From assembly GCF_016124105.1 (NCBI RefSeq), contig NZ_JADGMQ010000004.1, positions 213,830 through 277,829 on the forward strand: a DNA stretch of 64,000 nucleotides, in the 5' to 3' direction. Shown here one piece after another: positions 62,702 through 64,000 of this stretch. The position numbers were made by a program, and so were the translations under genes. The DNA comes from Aquamicrobium zhengzhouense. Its GTDB lineage: Bacteria; Pseudomonadota; Alphaproteobacteria; Rhizobiales; Rhizobiaceae. The notes beneath the pieces were generated by a model. It was given only the letters and a program-made list of their open reading frames with translations. It did no database searches and was not told the DNA's origin. Within the stretch, counting starts at the first letter, position 1. Each line of letters opens with the position of its first letter.

Positions 62702-63365
62702 TCTTGAATTCTCCAAATTTTACGAAAGGTTCGGCGATCGAATGCGCGCGTTTACCGCTGAGCGTGTGTTCGCGCATCAACTCAGCTGCGAGCGCACGAA
62801 TGGCCAGCCAGACAGGCCGCGACTGGCCAAGACGAAGCGCGAGGGCTTGTCCTTCGCGCAATATTTTCCTGGCTTCTTCTATAGGTGAATTGATGCCGAC
62901 CGCAGCCCAAGCGGCAAAGGCCTGCTGGCAGCCATCGCAGCCGCCAAATTGAAAAGCGTGAACACGTTCTAGATATTCGTCTGCGTCTTCCGGCCATCCA
63001 CTCGACCAGCATCGGAGTCGGGCCATCTCCCCGACCGAACCTGCGTGGCTGCGGGCGATCTCGTGGAGAGCGGAAGCGTTGTAGCTAGGAGAGTAAACAA
63101 CGCGCGCCGGCTCACGTACGGTCACCATATCGATAGCAAAACCGAGTGCATGGCCTATCACGGCGTGGCCAGCCTCATGCCAGGCGGTGCGCTCGTCGGG
63201 CGGCGGTTCGTCCAGTTCCTCAATTACAGGCAATGGCTCGCGACCGAATTTTGCCGACATCGACCGCTCAATGTTTGGTGGCTCGATGAAGCTGTAGGTT
63301 CCGCTTCGACAACATTGACGGCGAACTAGTTTAGTGGCCGCGCTGGGCGGCGATGCTGGTGTCAT
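62685..63365 (-). CDS. Zinc-peptidase-like protein with HEAGH motif (M41-like)
   Basis: A 226-residue protein (ATG 63365, AAAGGAGA upstream). DERTAWHEAGHAVIGHALGF at residues 57-76 is a gluzincin-type HExxH motif in the form used by FtsH/M41 peptidases; no AAA+ domain is present. The rest is helical, with two CxxC-like spots (FGGCDGCQQAF). A proteolytic role in the phage life cycle is possible. The third metal ligand is not identified. Confidence 0.65.
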   Translation of the reverse strand: MTPASPPSAATKLVRRQCCRSGTYSFIEPPNIERSMSAKFGREPLPVIEELDEPPPDERTAWHEAGHAVIGHALGFAIDMVTVREPARVVYSPSYNASALHEIARSHAGSVGEMARLRCWSSGWPEDADEYLERVHAFQFGGCDGCQQAFAAWAAVGINSPIEEARKILREGQALALRLGQSRPVWLAIRALAAELMREHTLSGKRAHSIAEPFVKFGEFKNVEAH

Positions 63366-63732
63366 TGCTTCTCCTTTGTTATGCCCCCCCCGGTCAAGGT
63401 ACTTCTCGGCCCCTCTACCCCTCATGCGGGTGGGAGGGCCCGGACTTCGCCTAGATAGTGGGTCTAAAAGCTGGGCAACCCGTTGACGTCACCTCCCATG
63501 CCTTGCGCAGCAAGGGTTCAAGGGGGTTGCCGTTCGGCAACGAAGGGGGGTGCAACTGTTGATTTGTTGACGATTTCCTTTTCATTGTTCACCAATAGTA
63601 AACAATCCAAGGGGTGTGGCGTTTTCCGCGGAAGGAAATCGCCCATGAATTTTCTTGCACAGCCAGAAATCCCGCCGCCGCCTAAACCCGCTCTAGGTAG
63701 GGGATGCTGATTGGGACCCATCGGAGGGGCGG
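63366..63732. other. Non-coding region in the prophage right part
   Basis: 367 nt between the peptidase-like gene and the partial gene at the edge. It holds a C-rich run near 63383, a small hairpin (63526-63541), an AT-rich patch around 63550-63610 and a dyad (63584-63606). Short frames on both strands lack ribosome sites and recognisable sequence. It is probably a promoter and leader region for the leftward tail operon. Confidence 0.4.
63584..63606. promoter_or_regulatory. Dyad in the AT-rich patch, possible operator
   Basis: ATTGTTCAC and GTAAACAAT form 9-bp arms with one mismatch around a 5-nt centre (CAATA). It is upstream of the leftward genes. The binding protein is unknown. Confidence 0.35.
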
Positions 63733-64000
63733 TCAGTGGGACCGCGCGTGGCGAAGGTGGGTCGCCTTCTCGGTCACGTCGGCCCAAATAGAGCCAACAG
63801 GGATAGAGATGGTCGACCGCGTCGACCCTGGTATCCGCCATGCCATCCGATCCTGCATGATGCCGCTGCCCGATTCGGGAGCGAGCATGGCGAGTTCTTC
63901 GGGCGTGCCGCTGATGGTCGCGTGGTCGGGCGGAATGCGCCATGTGAGAATGCGTCCGATTTTCGCCGCCAGCGGAACTGGGAATCGGACGTTGATCAGG
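63733..64000 (-). CDS. Prophage protein, 5' end beyond window
   Basis: The minus-strand frame open from the window edge gives 88 residues ending at TGA 63735-63733, including LINVRFPVPLAAKIGRILTW and MAWRIPGSTRSTISIPVG. No start codon is visible, so the protein begins beyond the edge. I do not recognise the family. Its position before the tail operon suggests a structural or morphogenesis gene. Confidence 0.5.
   Translation of the reverse strand, partial: LINVRFPVPLAAKIGRILTWRIPPDHATISGTPEELAMLAPESGSGIMQDRMAWRIPGSTRSTISIPVGSIWADVTEKATHLRHARSH

Noticed and set aside
63526..63541. GTTGCCG/CGGCAAC hairpin as a terminator
   Set aside because: No T-run follows on either strand and the loop is only 2 nt.
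63518..63943. 141-codon minus-strand ORF near the right edge
   Set aside because: Another frame in the same strand, open from the window edge to 63733, is more protein-like; this ORF is His/Arg/Pro-rich.
1..64000. TAG reassigned as a sense codon in this organism
   Set aside because: Intact conserved genes such as ccmI and the SDR end in TAG at the expected family length, so TAG works as a stop here.
1..64000. CRISPR arrays, insertion sequences or rRNA genes
   Set aside because: No regularly spaced repeats, transposase genes or rRNA segments were seen on reading the whole window.

Overview
The window is chromosomal DNA from an alphaproteobacterium, most likely of the order Hyphomicrobiales (Rhizobiales), in or near the Phyllobacteriaceae/Rhizobiaceae. 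The evidence is the set of lineage-typical genes: a FeuPQ-type two-component system beside cytochrome c maturation genes, a Ros/MucR zinc-finger regulator, a choline-sulfate/betaine operon containing betC, several small conserved families (DUF1491, DUF2336, DUF5330, DUF6456, a DnaA-C-terminal HTH protein) and a complete-looking gene transfer agent (GTA) head-tail cluster.

Layout. 1-6974 (minus strand): ccmH (cut by the window edge), ccmF, ccmE, ccmI, a small lipoprotein, feuQ, feuP and a small periplasmic FeuN-like protein. 7028-21420 (minus): a 14.4 kb RcGTA-type cluster in canonical order, from small terminase at the promoter end through large terminase, portal, prohead protease, capsid, connector, tail proteins, NlpC/P60 peptidase and the 1299-residue Gp15-like fibre/hub protein. 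21695-32750: housekeeping and envelope genes (class A PBP, DUF1214/DUF1254 pair, DivJ-like kinase, SufE, MucR and small conserved proteins). 33099-47119: oligopeptidase, two c-type cytochrome proteins, Fe/Mn superoxide dismutase, class IV aminotransferase, haloacid dehalogenase, L,D-transpeptidase, HerA/DUF853 ATPase, methylmalonyl-CoA mutase small subunit, asparaginase, DUF3750 protein and an SDR-thiolase pair. 47294-52583: betI-betC-betA-betB with a BetI-type operator. 52655-52731: tRNA-Pro(CGG), which is the apparent integration site of a prophage that runs off the right edge (integrase, excisionase-like gene, divergent early switch region, and a P2-like tail module with gpD, tape measure and E/E' chaperones).

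The most unusual feature is the state of the GTA cluster. It is syntenic and otherwise intact, but it carries two single-codon amber (TAG) interruptions, one in the prohead protease gene (17820-17822) and one near the start of the short tape-measure-like tail gene (13672-13674). In both, the reading frame continues cleanly on the far side. A third gene, the tail chaperone at 13723-13938, has only CTG where a start codon should be. Upstream of the cluster is a strong sigma70-like promoter with a perfect 13-bp palindrome in its spacer and a second perfect dyad immediately upstream of the -35 box, and a strong intrinsic terminator follows the capsid gene. Either the GTA has been silenced by a few point changes while still well conserved, or production depends on amber readthrough. 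The sequence alone cannot decide, but TAG is an ordinary terminator in other genes of this window.

Other notable items are a textbook -1 frameshift heptamer (GGGAAAC) in the prophage tail chaperone gene, the prophage switch with two related operators around near-consensus divergent promoters, an SDR with Phe in place of the catalytic Tyr, and a small conserved ORF that has lost its normal stop and runs on antisense to mucR. All calls were made by reading the sequence; no database search was run.
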